In this document: in pieces, positions 1-9,683 of the stretch
How the letters are laid out: each line of letters starts with the position of its first letter
Numbering within the stretch: position 1 is the stretch's first letter
Assembly (NCBI GenBank): GCA_041913045.1
Contig: JAYSGB010000024.1
Location: 1 to 63,460 of the forward strand
Origin: CAMLOF01 sp041913045
GTDB lineage: Bacteria; Pseudomonadota; Gammaproteobacteria; Burkholderiales; Burkholderiaceae_C
Direction of reading: 5' to 3'
Length of the DNA stretch: 63,460 nt
Made by a program: the position numbers and the translations under genes
Notes under the pieces: generated by a model
The model's input: the letters and a program-made list of their open reading frames with translations, nothing else
What the model was told of the DNA's origin: nothing
Database searches by the model: none

Positions 1-319
1 TGATGTTGTCGATCACGCTCATGCCCTTGAACAGCGCCAGGTTCTGGAAGGTGCGCGCGATGCCCATCTCGGCCACCTGGCGGCTGTTCATGTGCTTGAA
101 GGTCTGGCCACGGAAGGTGATGGAGCCTTCCTGCGGCGAATACACGCCGTTGATGCAGTTGAGCATCGAGCTCTTGCCCGCGCCGTTGGGGCCGATGATG
201 GCGCGGATCTCATGCTCCTTGACGTTGAAGGAGATGTCGGTCAGCGCCTTGACGCCGCCGAAGCGCAGGCTGATGTTCTGGACGTCGAGGATGACGTCAC
301 CCACTTTCTTTTGTGCCAT
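1..319 (-). CDS. Branched-chain amino acid-type ABC transporter ATPase, LivG family (3' end outside window)
   Basis: The 106 visible codons read from the ATG at 319 and run off the left edge. The Walker A motif GPNGAGKSS is clear around residues 44-52. The start of the Q-loop region (ARTFQNLALF) follows near the edge. The spacing and the wording after Walker A (LNCINGVYSPQEG) match LivG-type ATPases of the hydrophobic amino acid uptake family, which energise import through LivH/LivM permeases at the inner membrane. The gene lies 37 bp downstream of an acyl-CoA synthetase on the same strand. Clusters of liv-type transport genes with an acyl-CoA ligase are common in Betaproteobacteria, and their real substrate may be an organic acid rather than leucine. 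The Walker B and signature motifs lie outside the window, so completeness cannot be judged. Confidence 0.9.
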   Translation of the reverse strand, partial: MAQKKVGDVILDVQNISLRFGGVKALTDISFNVKEHEIRAIIGPNGAGKSSMLNCINGVYSPQEGSITFRGQTFKHMNSRQVAEMGIARTFQNLALFKGMSVIDNI

Positions 320-356
320 GGTCGGTGTTTCCGTGGTTCTTGTCGTGCGCTGGTGT

Positions 357-2303
357 TCAGGCGGCCTGCTTCACAGCGTCAAAGGTCTTGGCGTCCATCA
401 GCCGCAGCGTGGCGCTCACCTTGCCGGTGCGGCCGTCCTCGAACTTCACCTGGGTCTCGATGAACTGTTCCGTCTTGCCGCCGTAGAGCGCGTCGATCAG
501 CACCTCGTACTTCTCGCCAATGAAGCCACGGCGGACCTTGTTGGTGCGTGTCAGCTCGCCATCGTCGGCATCCAGTTCCTTGTGCAGCACCAGGAAGCGG
601 CTGATCTGGCTGCCTGCCAGCAGCGCGTCGCGGCTCAGGTCGGCGTTGACCTTCTCCACGCAGTCCTTGATGAGTTCATAGACTTCGGGCTTCTGCGCCA
701 GGTCGGTGTAACCGGCGTAGGGCAGGTTGCGGCGCTCGGCCCAGTTGCCCACGGCGTCGAAGTCGATGTTGATCATCACGCACACCTTTTCGCGGCCGTC
801 GCCATAGGCCACCGCTTCCTTGATGTGCGAGAAGAACTTGAGCTTGTTCTCCACGTATTTGGGCGCGAACATGGCGCCGTCGTTGGCGCCGCCCTTGATG
901 CGGCCCACGTCCTTCACGCGGTCAATGATCTTGAGGTGGCCGCTGGCGTCGATGAAGCCCGCATCGCTGGTGTGGTACCAGCCGTCGGCCGACAGCACTT
1001 CCTCGGTCGCCTTGGCGTTCTTGTAGTACTCCTTGAGCAGGCCGGGGGACTTCACCAGGATCTCGCCGTTGTCGGCCAGCTTGATCTCCACCCCCTCGCA
1101 AGGGACGCCCACCGTGTCGGCGCGCACCTCGTGGTCGGGCTGCAGGCACACGAACACGGCGGTCTCGGTGGAGCCATACAGCTGTTTGAGGTTGATGCCG
1201 ATGGAGCGGTAGAAGCTGAACAGGTCGGGGCCGATGGCTTCACCGGCGGTGTAGGCCACACGCACGCGGGAAAAGCCCAGCGTGTTGCGCAGCGGTCCAT
1301 ACACCAGCACGTTGCCCAGGGCGTAAAGCAGCCGGTCGCCCAGGCCCACGGTCTTGCCGTCCATCAGCGCCGGGCCCACTTTGCGCGCCACGTCCATGAA
1401 GGCGTGGAACATCTTGCGTTTGATGGTGCCCGCGTCTTCCATGCGGATCATCACGCTGGTGAGCAGCCCTTCAAACACGCGCGGCGGCGCAAAGTAGTAG
1501 GTGGGGCCAATTTCCTTGAGGTCGATGGACACCGTGCCCGACGACTCGGGGCAGTTGACCACGTAGCCGCAAGCCAGCCACTGCGCATAGCTGAAGATGT
1601 TCTGGCCGATCCAGGCCGGGGGCAGGTAGGCCAGCACCTCTTCGGCGGCAGTGAGTTTGTCGAACTTGGCACCCACTTCGGCCCGGTTGAGCAGCGTGAA
1701 ATGCGTGTGCACCACGCCCTTGGGGTTGCCTGTGGTGCCAGAGGTGAAGAACATGGCGGCCACGTCGTCGGGCTGGGCCTTCTCCACTTCTTCGCGGAAG
1801 AAGTCGGGGTGTTCGCTGGCAAAAACCTTGCCCGCAGCCACCACTTCCTCCAGGCCCGCCAGACCGGGTTCGTCGTAGTTGCGCAGGCCACGCGGGTCGT
1901 CAAAAAGAATGTGCTTCAGCTGCGGGCACTGCTCGCGGATCTCGAGCATCTTGTCAACCTGCTCCTGGTCTTCCACCACGGCAAAACGCACCTCGGCGTT
2001 GTTGATGGGGAACACGCATTCGGCAGCCACGGCATCTTGGTACAGGGGCACGGGAATGGCACCGAGCGACTGCGCTGCCAGCATGGTGGCGTAGAGGCTG
2101 GGGCGGTTGGCGCCAACGACGATCAAGTGCTCGCCGCGTTGCAGGCCCAATTGGTGCAAGCCACCAGCCAGATGCCCGACCAGCTCGGCCATGTCGTGCC
2201 AAGTGGTCGTCTGCCAGATCCCGTATTCCTTCTCGCGCATGGCGGCTGCCTGAGGCCGCTGGGCTGCATGCTCCAGCAGCAGCCGGGGGAACGTTGTCCG
2301 CAT
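357..2303 (-). CDS. AMP-dependent acyl-CoA synthetase (long-chain fatty acid CoA ligase family)
   Basis: This is a 648-residue ANL-superfamily ligase that activates a carboxylic acid with ATP and CoA. The P-loop-like AMP-binding motif TSGTTGNPKG lies near residues 187-196, followed by YGSTETAVFVC (motif A5) and the hinge region around WYHTSDAGF. I chose the ATG at 2303 because AGGAGA sits 6 nt upstream and the next residues (RTTFPRLLLEHAAQRP) are the usual family N terminus. The upstream ATG at 2396 also has an AAGGAC site and would add 31 low-complexity residues. It is followed after 37 bp by the livG-like gene, so the two are probably cotranscribed. A Crp/Fnr regulator is divergent. The acid it activates is not evident from sequence; an aromatic or medium/long-chain acid taken up by the adjacent transporter is an inference. 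Confidence 0.9.
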   Translation of the reverse strand: MRTTFPRLLLEHAAQRPQAAAMREKEYGIWQTTTWHDMAELVGHLAGGLHQLGLQRGEHLIVVGANRPSLYATMLAAQSLGAIPVPLYQDAVAAECVFPINNAEVRFAVVEDQEQVDKMLEIREQCPQLKHILFDDPRGLRNYDEPGLAGLEEVVAAGKVFASEHPDFFREEVEKAQPDDVAAMFFTSGTTGNPKGVVHTHFTLLNRAEVGAKFDKLTAAEEVLAYLPPAWIGQNIFSYAQWLACGYVVNCPESSGTVSIDLKEIGPTYYFAPPRVFEGLLTSVMIRMEDAGTIKRKMFHAFMDVARKVGPALMDGKTVGLGDRLLYALGNVLVYGPLRNTLGFSRVRVAYTAGEAIGPDLFSFYRSIGINLKQLYGSTETAVFVCLQPDHEVRADTVGVPCEGVEIKLADNGEILVKSPGLLKEYYKNAKATEEVLSADGWYHTSDAGFIDASGHLKIIDRVKDVGRIKGGANDGAMFAPKYVENKLKFFSHIKEAVAYGDGREKVCVMINIDFDAVGNWAERRNLPYAGYTDLAQKPEVYELIKDCVEKVNADLSRDALLAGSQISRFLVLHKELDADDGELTRTNKVRRGFIGEKYEVLIDALYGGKTEQFIETQVKFEDGRTGKVSATLRLMDAKTFDAVKQAA

Positions 2304-2416
2304 GTTGTCTCCTGTGTTCCGGGGCTCGCCTTGTCCATTGATCTGCGTGGGCTTTCCCGGCTTGGGTGCCAATGTACGGTTTAAGTTTGACGTCATGTTG
2401 TCCTTGCGACGACAAT

Positions 2417-2450
2417 CTAGGGTAGTCACTCCCTAGGAGTTTCCCTAGGG
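2417..2450. promoter_or_regulatory. CCTAGG-type repeated operator between acyl-CoA synthetase and Crp/Fnr genes
   Basis: The short divergent intergenic region carries TCCCTAGG at 2430-2437 and again at 2442-2449 (12 bp apart, about one helical turn), plus CTAGGG at 2417-2422. Each unit is close to palindromic. This arrangement suggests binding of a dimeric regulator, most simply the adjacent Crp/Fnr protein, controlling both directions. This is inference from sequence and position only. Confidence 0.5.
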
Positions 2451-2490
2451 ATGTGAGATTTGCTCTTGCGTCCAAAGAACACTCACCGTC

Positions 2491-3207
2491 ATGAACGCCA
2501 AGGTCGGACTTCGCCAGCGGGCGCGCCCGCTCACACCCCAGGAAATCGAGAGCATTCCCTGGATGCCCAGCCTCACGCCAGACGAGCAATACCGGGCGCA
2601 GGACGCGCTCATGGTCTCGCTGGCCGAGCCGGGCGACTACATCTGCCGGGTCGGGCGGCCCGTCACCTACTGGTTCGGGCTGATCGAAGGCTTGCTCAAG
2701 ATGAGCAACGACGACAGCCAAGGGCCGGTGATGACCTTCACTGGCGTGGCGCCGGGGGGCTGGTTTGGCGAGGGCACCGCGCTCAAGCGCGAGATCTACC
2801 GCTACAACATCCAGGCATTGCGCAAGAGCCTGGTGGCCGGGCTGCCCGTGGATACCTTCCACTGGATGCTCGACCACTCCATCGGCTTCAACCGCTTCGT
2901 GATGCGTCAGCTCAACGAGCGCCTCGGCCAGTTCATCGCCGCGCGCGAGATCGACCGCATCAGCGACCCGGACGTGCGCGTGGCGCGCAGTCTGGCGAAC
3001 TTGTTTCATCCGGGGCTGTTTCCAGGCGTGGGGCAGGTGCTGCGCATCACCCAGCAGGAGCTGGCTTACCTGGTGGGCTTGTCGCGCCAGCGCGTGAACG
3101 AGGCGCTGGCGCGCTGGGCGGCCGACGGGGCTATTCAGGTGGAATACGGCGGCTTGCGCGTGCTGGACCTGGAAGCGTTGCGCAGCGCGGGCCGCAGCTC
3201 TTTGTAG
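2491..3207 (+). CDS. Crp/Fnr-family transcriptional regulator
   Basis: A 238-residue protein with an N-terminal cyclic-nucleotide-binding-like beta-roll (about residues 20-140, including PGDYICRVG and PGGWFGEG) and a C-terminal Crp-type winged helix. The helix-turn-helix is readable as ITQQELAYLVGLSRQRVNEAL around residues 187-207. There are no N-terminal cysteine clusters of the FNR type, so it is unlikely to bind an iron-sulfur cluster. The effector may be a nucleotide or an acyl-CoA. It is divergent from the acyl-CoA synthetase and liv-type gene with repeated CCTAGG sites between them, so local control is the natural inference. Confidence 0.9.
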   Translation: MNAKVGLRQRARPLTPQEIESIPWMPSLTPDEQYRAQDALMVSLAEPGDYICRVGRPVTYWFGLIEGLLKMSNDDSQGPVMTFTGVAPGGWFGEGTALKREIYRYNIQALRKSLVAGLPVDTFHWMLDHSIGFNRFVMRQLNERLGQFIAAREIDRISDPDVRVARSLANLFHPGLFPGVGQVLRITQQELAYLVGLSRQRVNEALARWAADGAIQVEYGGLRVLDLEALRSAGRSSL

Positions 3208-3310
3208 CGCGGTGTGCATGGGCCCGCTACACCCCGGTCATTGGTGCGAAAATGCCTGATTGTCCTGCCGCCTGGCATCGCATGCCTGAACCGGAAAAGA
3301 GCCGAGATAC

Positions 3311-4237
3311 ATGTCCAAGACCTTGAGCCTGCGCAAACCGCCGCAGGCCGCTGCCGAGCCCGCTCGCAAACCCGTGCCCCAGCGCCCGCCAGCTGGCCGT
3401 GCGCCTGCGCCACGTGCACAGGCACCCAAGGCATGGCCCAAGCCCGGCGCCACAAACGAGGGGCCCTTCCGGCTCAACAAGCGGCTGGCCGACCTGGGCT
3501 TGTGTTCCCGGCGCGAAGGCGATGAGTGGATCGAGCGAGGCTGGGTGAAGGTCAATGGCAAGGTGGCCCAGATGGGGCAGCAGGTCATGGCGAGCGACCG
3601 CATCGACGTGTTGCCCCAGGCCGCGGCCCAACAGGGTGGGCGCGTCACCATCCTGCTGCACAAACCCATAGGCTATGTGAGTGGCCTGCCTGAGGACGGT
3701 CACCAGAGTGCTGCGGTGCTGGTGCAGCCTCGAACGCGCTGGCGCGACGACCGCAGCCCGCGCAAGTTCGAGGCGGGCCATACGCGTGGTCTGGCGCCCG
3801 CTGGCAGGTTGGACATCGACTCCACCGGGCTGCTGATACTCACGCAAGACGGCCGTGTGGCCAAAGCCTTGATCGGCGAGCAGTCCGAGGTGGAAAAGGA
3901 ATATCTGGTGCGTGTGCACCTGGCGCCCAATGGTCCCAAGGGTGTGGGCCTGGTGACGCAGAACGTGCAGGCGGTCTTCCCGCCTGAAAAGCTGGCCTTG
4001 CTGCGCCATGGCCTGAGCCTGGACGGTCAACCCCTCAAGCCCGCTCAAGTGGACTGGCAGAACCCCGAACAGTTGCGCTTTGTGCTCACCGAAGGCAAGA
4101 AGCGGCAGATCCGGCGCATGTGCGAACAGGTTGGCCTGCACGTGGTGGGCTTGAAGCGCATCCGCATTGGGCGTATCGTCTTGGGCAATTTGCCACTGGG
4201 TCAGTGGCGTTACCTGGGGGAGCACGAGCAGTTTTGA
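3311..4237 (+). CDS. rRNA pseudouridine synthase, RsuA/RluB/RluF family
   Basis: 308 residues. A basic, proline- and alanine-rich N-terminal tail of about 50 residues is followed by an S4 RNA-binding domain (FRLNKRLADLGLCSRREGDEW, about 52-95) and a pseudouridine synthase catalytic domain. The catalytic aspartate lies in GRLDIDSTGLLILT. VEKEYLV and the C-terminal GKKRQIRRMCEQVGL are family signatures. It isomerises a uridine in ribosomal RNA, probably 23S; VEKEYLV resembles RluF most, but I cannot assign the exact site. The disordered basic tail is common in betaproteobacterial members. Confidence 0.88.
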   Translation: MSKTLSLRKPPQAAAEPARKPVPQRPPAGRAPAPRAQAPKAWPKPGATNEGPFRLNKRLADLGLCSRREGDEWIERGWVKVNGKVAQMGQQVMASDRIDVLPQAAAQQGGRVTILLHKPIGYVSGLPEDGHQSAAVLVQPRTRWRDDRSPRKFEAGHTRGLAPAGRLDIDSTGLLILTQDGRVAKALIGEQSEVEKEYLVRVHLAPNGPKGVGLVTQNVQAVFPPEKLALLRHGLSLDGQPLKPAQVDWQNPEQLRFVLTEGKKRQIRRMCEQVGLHVVGLKRIRIGRIVLGNLPLGQWRYLGEHEQF

Positions 4238-4286
4238 TGCCCTTGGCACAGCTGCCACCTGCCCCCTGTTGTAGGAAAAGCGAACA

Positions 4287-5300
4287 ATGAATTCCGTGTG
4301 TGACGAGTCCCCCGCCGCTGTTGACGAGCCTTCAGGCGCGCTGGCGGCAGAGCAGCAACGCCTGGCGGCGCTGCACCGCTACGAAATACTGGACACCCCG
4401 CCCGAGCCGGCATTTGACGATCTGGCCCGCCTGGCCGCCATCGTCTGTGACGTGCCCGTGGCCATGGTCTCTTTTGTGGGGGCAGACCGCCAGTGGGCCA
4501 AGGCCCTGGTGGGGCCAGGTTCCACCCATCTGCCGCGCGGTTTGTCTTTCTGCACCCATGCCATCGTGGCGCCGCAGCAGGTGCTTGAGGTGCCGGACGC
4601 TACGCGCGACCAGCGCTTTGTTCACAGCACCCAGGTCAGCGGCCCCAATGGCATCCGCTTCTACGCAGGGGCGCCGCTGGTCACGCCGTCGGGTCAGGCC
4701 ATAGGCACGCTGGCCGTGCAGGATCAGCGCCCGCGCCAGCTTGAAGAGCGCCAGCGCCAGGCCCTGGCCATCCTGGCTCGCCAGGTTATCGACCAACTGG
4801 AGCGTCGTCGCCTTGCATTGCTGGTGGAGGCGCACGGCATTGTGGACGGCGCCACGCCCGTGGGCAGCCCACGCGCACTGGACCGCCGCCTCGCCGAAGA
4901 GTGGCAGCGCCACGCCCGCCGTGGCGAAAGCCTGGGCTTGTTGCTGATCGAACTCTCGCCCGCCCAGTGGCGTGCGCCTGAGCCGCCAGTGACGGCGTCC
5001 GCCCTGCTCGACACCATTGCGGGCTGCCTGCGCAGCAGCGACTACCTGGCCCGCCTGGACGAGCACCGGCTGGCCGCCCTGCTGCCCAGCAGCGGGGTCA
5101 ATGCTTCCATGCAGGTGGCGCAGCGCATGCGCCAGGCCATCGACAAGGCCTTGGCCGACGAGCCGGGCAGCCCGGTGCGCCTGGGCGTGGCGTCGATGAT
5201 TCCCAACCGCAGCGGGCAGCCGCACCAGTTGATCGAACGCGCCATGCATGCCCTGTCGCGCGTTGGCCGCTCGCGGGTCGAGGCGTTCAGCGGCTGGTGA
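4287..5300 (+). CDS. GAF-domain protein with degenerate GGDEF-like domain
   Basis: 337 residues. Residues ~22-175 form a GAF sensor domain (ALHRYEILDTPPEPAFDDLARLAA at its start, then ADRQWAKALVG, then FYAGAPLVTPSGQAIGTLAV). The C-terminal ~150 residues have the overall pattern of a diguanylate cyclase domain (DYLARLDEHRLAALLP, then a region like the cyclase C terminus). However, the GG[D/E]EF active-site loop is replaced by LDEHR, so catalysis is not expected. It may act as a nucleotide-binding or protein-interaction module. It precedes htpG but the heat-shock-like promoter between them suggests separate control. No signal peptide or membrane segment is visible. Confidence 0.8.
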   Translation: MNSVCDESPAAVDEPSGALAAEQQRLAALHRYEILDTPPEPAFDDLARLAAIVCDVPVAMVSFVGADRQWAKALVGPGSTHLPRGLSFCTHAIVAPQQVLEVPDATRDQRFVHSTQVSGPNGIRFYAGAPLVTPSGQAIGTLAVQDQRPRQLEERQRQALAILARQVIDQLERRRLALLVEAHGIVDGATPVGSPRALDRRLAEEWQRHARRGESLGLLLIELSPAQWRAPEPPVTASALLDTIAGCLRSSDYLARLDEHRLAALLPSSGVNASMQVAQRMRQAIDKALADEPGSPVRLGVASMIPNRSGQPHQLIERAMHALSRVGRSRVEAFSGW

Positions 5301-5318
5301 ACGCCGTTTCGGCAGACT

Positions 5319-5344
5319 CTTGAAACCGGAGCCACAGCCCACAT
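5319..5344 (+). promoter_or_regulatory. Sigma-32 (RpoH)-type heat-shock promoter upstream of htpG
   Basis: CTTGAAA at 5319-5325 is separated by 12 nt from CCCACAT at 5338-5344. The E. coli RpoH consensus is CTTGAAA, 11-16 nt, CCCATnT. The position, about 70 bp before the htpG start, and the known heat-shock control of htpG fit well. Confidence 0.75.
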
Positions 5345-5414
5345 CTGGTGGCCGTCGCCCCGTGCCACGCGGCCGGGGCGCGTATCCGGTCTGTTTTTCA
5401 CGCATTCAAACGCC

Positions 5415-7283
<1,869 letters not shown>

Positions 7284-7285
7284 GC

Positions 7286-8032
7286 ATGATCTCCCCACTC
7301 CTTTCCAGCTACTGGTCGGTTCCGGTGATCGAGGTCAACCTGCTGATCTTCGCCAACCTGCTGGGCGCCCTGTTGCTGGGATTGATCGTGGGGTACGAGC
7401 GCGCCTACCATGGGCGCGCCGCAGGCATGCGCACCTACGGCATCGTCTGCATGGCCTCGGCCGCGCTCACGGTGTTCGCGGGCTACCCCGGCTATTGGTG
7501 GGGCATCCACGGCGGCATGAATGCTGCCGGAATTGACCCCACCCGTGTGGTGCAGGGCATCGTCACCGGCGTGGGCTTCCTGGGCGCGGGCGTCATCATG
7601 AAGGAGGGGCTCAACATCAACGGCCTCACCACGGCGGCGTCCATCTGGGCGTCGTCGGCCATTGGCGTGCTGGTGGGCGTGGGCTTCTACCCGGCGGCTA
7701 TTCTGCTCACGCTGCTGTCAGCGTCGCTGATGATGTGGGGCGCCAAGATGGAGGCCAAGCTTCCGTCGCGCCGGGCTGTGGGTGTGGTGGTGAAGTTTCG
7801 TGAAGGCGAGTGCCCGTCGGACGGCCCCGTTCGCGAAGCCATGGCCCAGTGGGGTTATGCCATGGCCGATGGTTCCATGCACATCACCAGCGTGGGCGGC
7901 CAGTTGAGCTGGCGCTTCGTGATGGTGGCGCAGCGCAGCAAGCCGCCCGCATCGTCTCTGTTCGAGCTGTCTCGCCTGCTGCGTGAGCTGCCCGGTGCGG
8001 AGGAGGTGGAAGTGATGCACGCACGCAATTGA
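7286..8032 (+). CDS. MgtC/SapB-family membrane protein
   Basis: 248 residues. The N-terminal ~150 residues contain about four to five hydrophobic segments and the family motifs LLLGLIVGYERAYHGRAAGMRT and GIVTGVGFLGAGVIMKEG, followed by INGLTTAASIW. The C-terminal ~80 residues form a soluble ACT-like domain. MgtC-family proteins are inner-membrane proteins linked to magnesium limitation, control of the F1Fo ATPase and virulence in enterics, but the direct activity is unsettled. It starts 3 bp after htpG. It is convergent with the P-loop gene that ends at 8038. Confidence 0.88.
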   Translation: MISPLLSSYWSVPVIEVNLLIFANLLGALLLGLIVGYERAYHGRAAGMRTYGIVCMASAALTVFAGYPGYWWGIHGGMNAAGIDPTRVVQGIVTGVGFLGAGVIMKEGLNINGLTTAASIWASSAIGVLVGVGFYPAAILLTLLSASLMMWGAKMEAKLPSRRAVGVVVKFREGECPSDGPVREAMAQWGYAMADGSMHITSVGGQLSWRFVMVAQRSKPPASSLFELSRLLRELPGAEEVEVMHARN

Positions 8033-8037
8033 GCTGC

Positions 8038-8628
8038 TTACTCCAATTCCCCAGCAAAGGCGATGATCGCCCTGTGGTCGGGCGGCAGTTCTGTGTACTT
8101 GATGCCTTCGCGCTTGAGCACGCCGCGCAGTTCGGCGTCAATGCGGCGGGCGTCCTCTTCGTCCTGCAGCCTGCCTGAGCGCACGTATTTCTTTTCCGGG
8201 TCGCGCTGCACCAGCACGTTCACGTTGTTGAACTGCTTGTACCAGTTCAGTATCTGCTCGCGGGTCTTGGCCACGTCGCACACGTTGTCGGCGTAGCTTT
8301 CGTTGTAATAAAGCAGTTGCGGCAAGGCGCCTTCAGTCACCAGGTACTGCACCTGTCCGTCCAGCACCTCAATCATGCGGTACTGCTGCAGGGCAATGCC
8401 GTACTGGTTGCGCAGCGCGTCAAAGTCCCGTTGCCATACCAGGCCCTTGGCGTGGTCGGGTACCGTTTCCACCGTCTTGTGGCGCAGGTGGAGCTTGAGC
8501 ACGATGGCCGACGAGTACAACGACTTGTCACACCCCGGCCCGCCGATGATGTTGATCACCTTGGTGGGATAGATCCTCAGCTTGTTTTCTGGCAGGTGCG
8601 GGGTCACGTACGTGTAGCTCATGCTCAT
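8038..8628 (-). CDS. AAA/NadR-like P-loop NTPase with an altered Walker A motif
   Basis: 196 residues, soluble. The N terminus has a beta strand (KVINII) running into GGPGCDKSL around residues 29-37, which is positioned exactly like a Walker A P-loop. The invariant glycine before the lysine is aspartate (codon GAC). The later DEEDAR region and the general plan resemble small NadR/AAA_28-type ATPases common in phages. I do not know the function. It follows srkA by 42 bp on the same strand and may be the last gene of that operon. Its role, and whether it still binds nucleotide, are open. Confidence 0.6.
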   Translation of the reverse strand: MSMSYTYVTPHLPENKLRIYPTKVINIIGGPGCDKSLYSSAIVLKLHLRHKTVETVPDHAKGLVWQRDFDALRNQYGIALQQYRMIEVLDGQVQYLVTEGALPQLLYYNESYADNVCDVAKTREQILNWYKQFNNVNVLVQRDPEKKYVRSGRLQDEEDARRIDAELRGVLKREGIKYTELPPDHRAIIAFAGELE

Positions 8629-8670
8629 GGGCTTGTTCTCCTCGTGCCTAGCATAGGCTAACGGCCAGGG

Positions 8671-9663
8671 TCAGGCAACCAGGGGCACGGCGTTCATGGC
8701 GTCCACCTGGTCCCACAGGGTCTGGGCCTGTTCCAGCCAGTAGCTGGCGGTGCCAAACCAGGGGAAGTTGATGGGGAAGGTCGGGTCGCTCCAGCGTCGC
8801 GCCAGCCAGGCGCTGTAGTGGATGAGTCGCAGGGTTCGCAGCGGTTCGATCAGCGCCAACTCCCGGCGGTCGAACTCGCGCAGGGTTTCGTAGCCGTCCA
8901 GCAGGGCGCCCAGTTGGCGTTGCTGCTGCTGGCGGTCTCCGCTCAGGAGCATCCACAGGTCCTGCACGGCGGGGGCGCTGCGGGCGTCGTCCAGGTCCAC
9001 GAAGTGCGGGCCGCCCCCAGGCAGGTCGGTGGGCGTCCACAGGATGTTGCCGGGGTGGCAGTCGCCATGCAGGCGCAGGGTTGGTGTGTGCTGCCAGTGC
9101 TGGCGCACTTGCTGCAATGCGGCCTGTGCCGCCTCGAGCCAGCGTGTCCGGGCCTCCAGCGGAACGGCGTCGTTGGCCATCAACCATGCCACCTGTTCTT
9201 CGCCAAAGGTGGCCGGGTCCAGCGCCGGGCGGTGTCGGAAGGGGCGGCTGGCGCCTACATTGTGCAGCCGCGCAAGAAAGCGGCCAATCCACTCCAGCAC
9301 CTCGGGGTCGTCCAGTTCGGGCGTGCGGCCGCCCCGCCGTGGGCTCACGCTGAAGGCGAAGCCCGCATACTCGTGCAGGGTACGGCCTTGCAGCTTCAGC
9401 GGCGCCACAACCGGCACCTCCGCCTCGGCCAGCTCTTGCGAAAAAGCGTGTTCCTCTTCGATCTGCTCCTTGCGCCAGCGCTGGGGTCGGTAAAACTTCA
9501 GCACCACGGCGTCGCCTTGGTCCAGATGGGCCAGGTAGACGCGGTTCTCGTAAGAGTTCAGCGTCGTCAGGCGGCCATCGCCTTCCAGCCCCGCGCTGGA
9601 CAGTGCGTCCAGTACAACGTCGGGGGTGAGGGTGTCATAGGGGTGAACGGCATCGGCAGGCAT
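8671..9663 (-). CDS. srkA: Stress-response serine/threonine kinase SrkA (YihE)-like
   Basis: 330 residues, close to the 328 of E. coli SrkA. It has an aminoglycoside-phosphotransferase/kinase fold: the nucleotide lysine in VVLKFYRPQRW, the catalytic loop HGDCHPGNILW, and the metal-binding FVDLDDA. SrkA phosphorylates serine/threonine residues and counteracts stress-induced killing in E. coli. The ATG at 9663 follows the upstream GGDEF-EAL gene by 20 bp, so they are likely cotranscribed. The open frame extends further upstream, but that part lies inside the GGDEF-EAL gene and lacks family similarity. Confidence 0.85.
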   Translation of the reverse strand: MPADAVHPYDTLTPDVVLDALSSAGLEGDGRLTTLNSYENRVYLAHLDQGDAVVLKFYRPQRWRKEQIEEEHAFSQELAEAEVPVVAPLKLQGRTLHEYAGFAFSVSPRRGGRTPELDDPEVLEWIGRFLARLHNVGASRPFRHRPALDPATFGEEQVAWLMANDAVPLEARTRWLEAAQAALQQVRQHWQHTPTLRLHGDCHPGNILWTPTDLPGGGPHFVDLDDARSAPAVQDLWMLLSGDRQQQQRQLGALLDGYETLREFDRRELALIEPLRTLRLIHYSAWLARRWSDPTFPINFPWFGTASYWLEQAQTLWDQVDAMNAVPLVA

Positions 9664-9683
9664 GCCGGGATTGTGCCTTGCGG

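Noticed and set aside
3..2384. A 793-codon plus-strand open frame across the acyl-CoA synthetase gene.
   Set aside because: It is antisense to a clear gene with intact motifs. Its translation is alanine/valine/histidine-rich and has no recognisable domain, as expected for GC-rich antisense frames.
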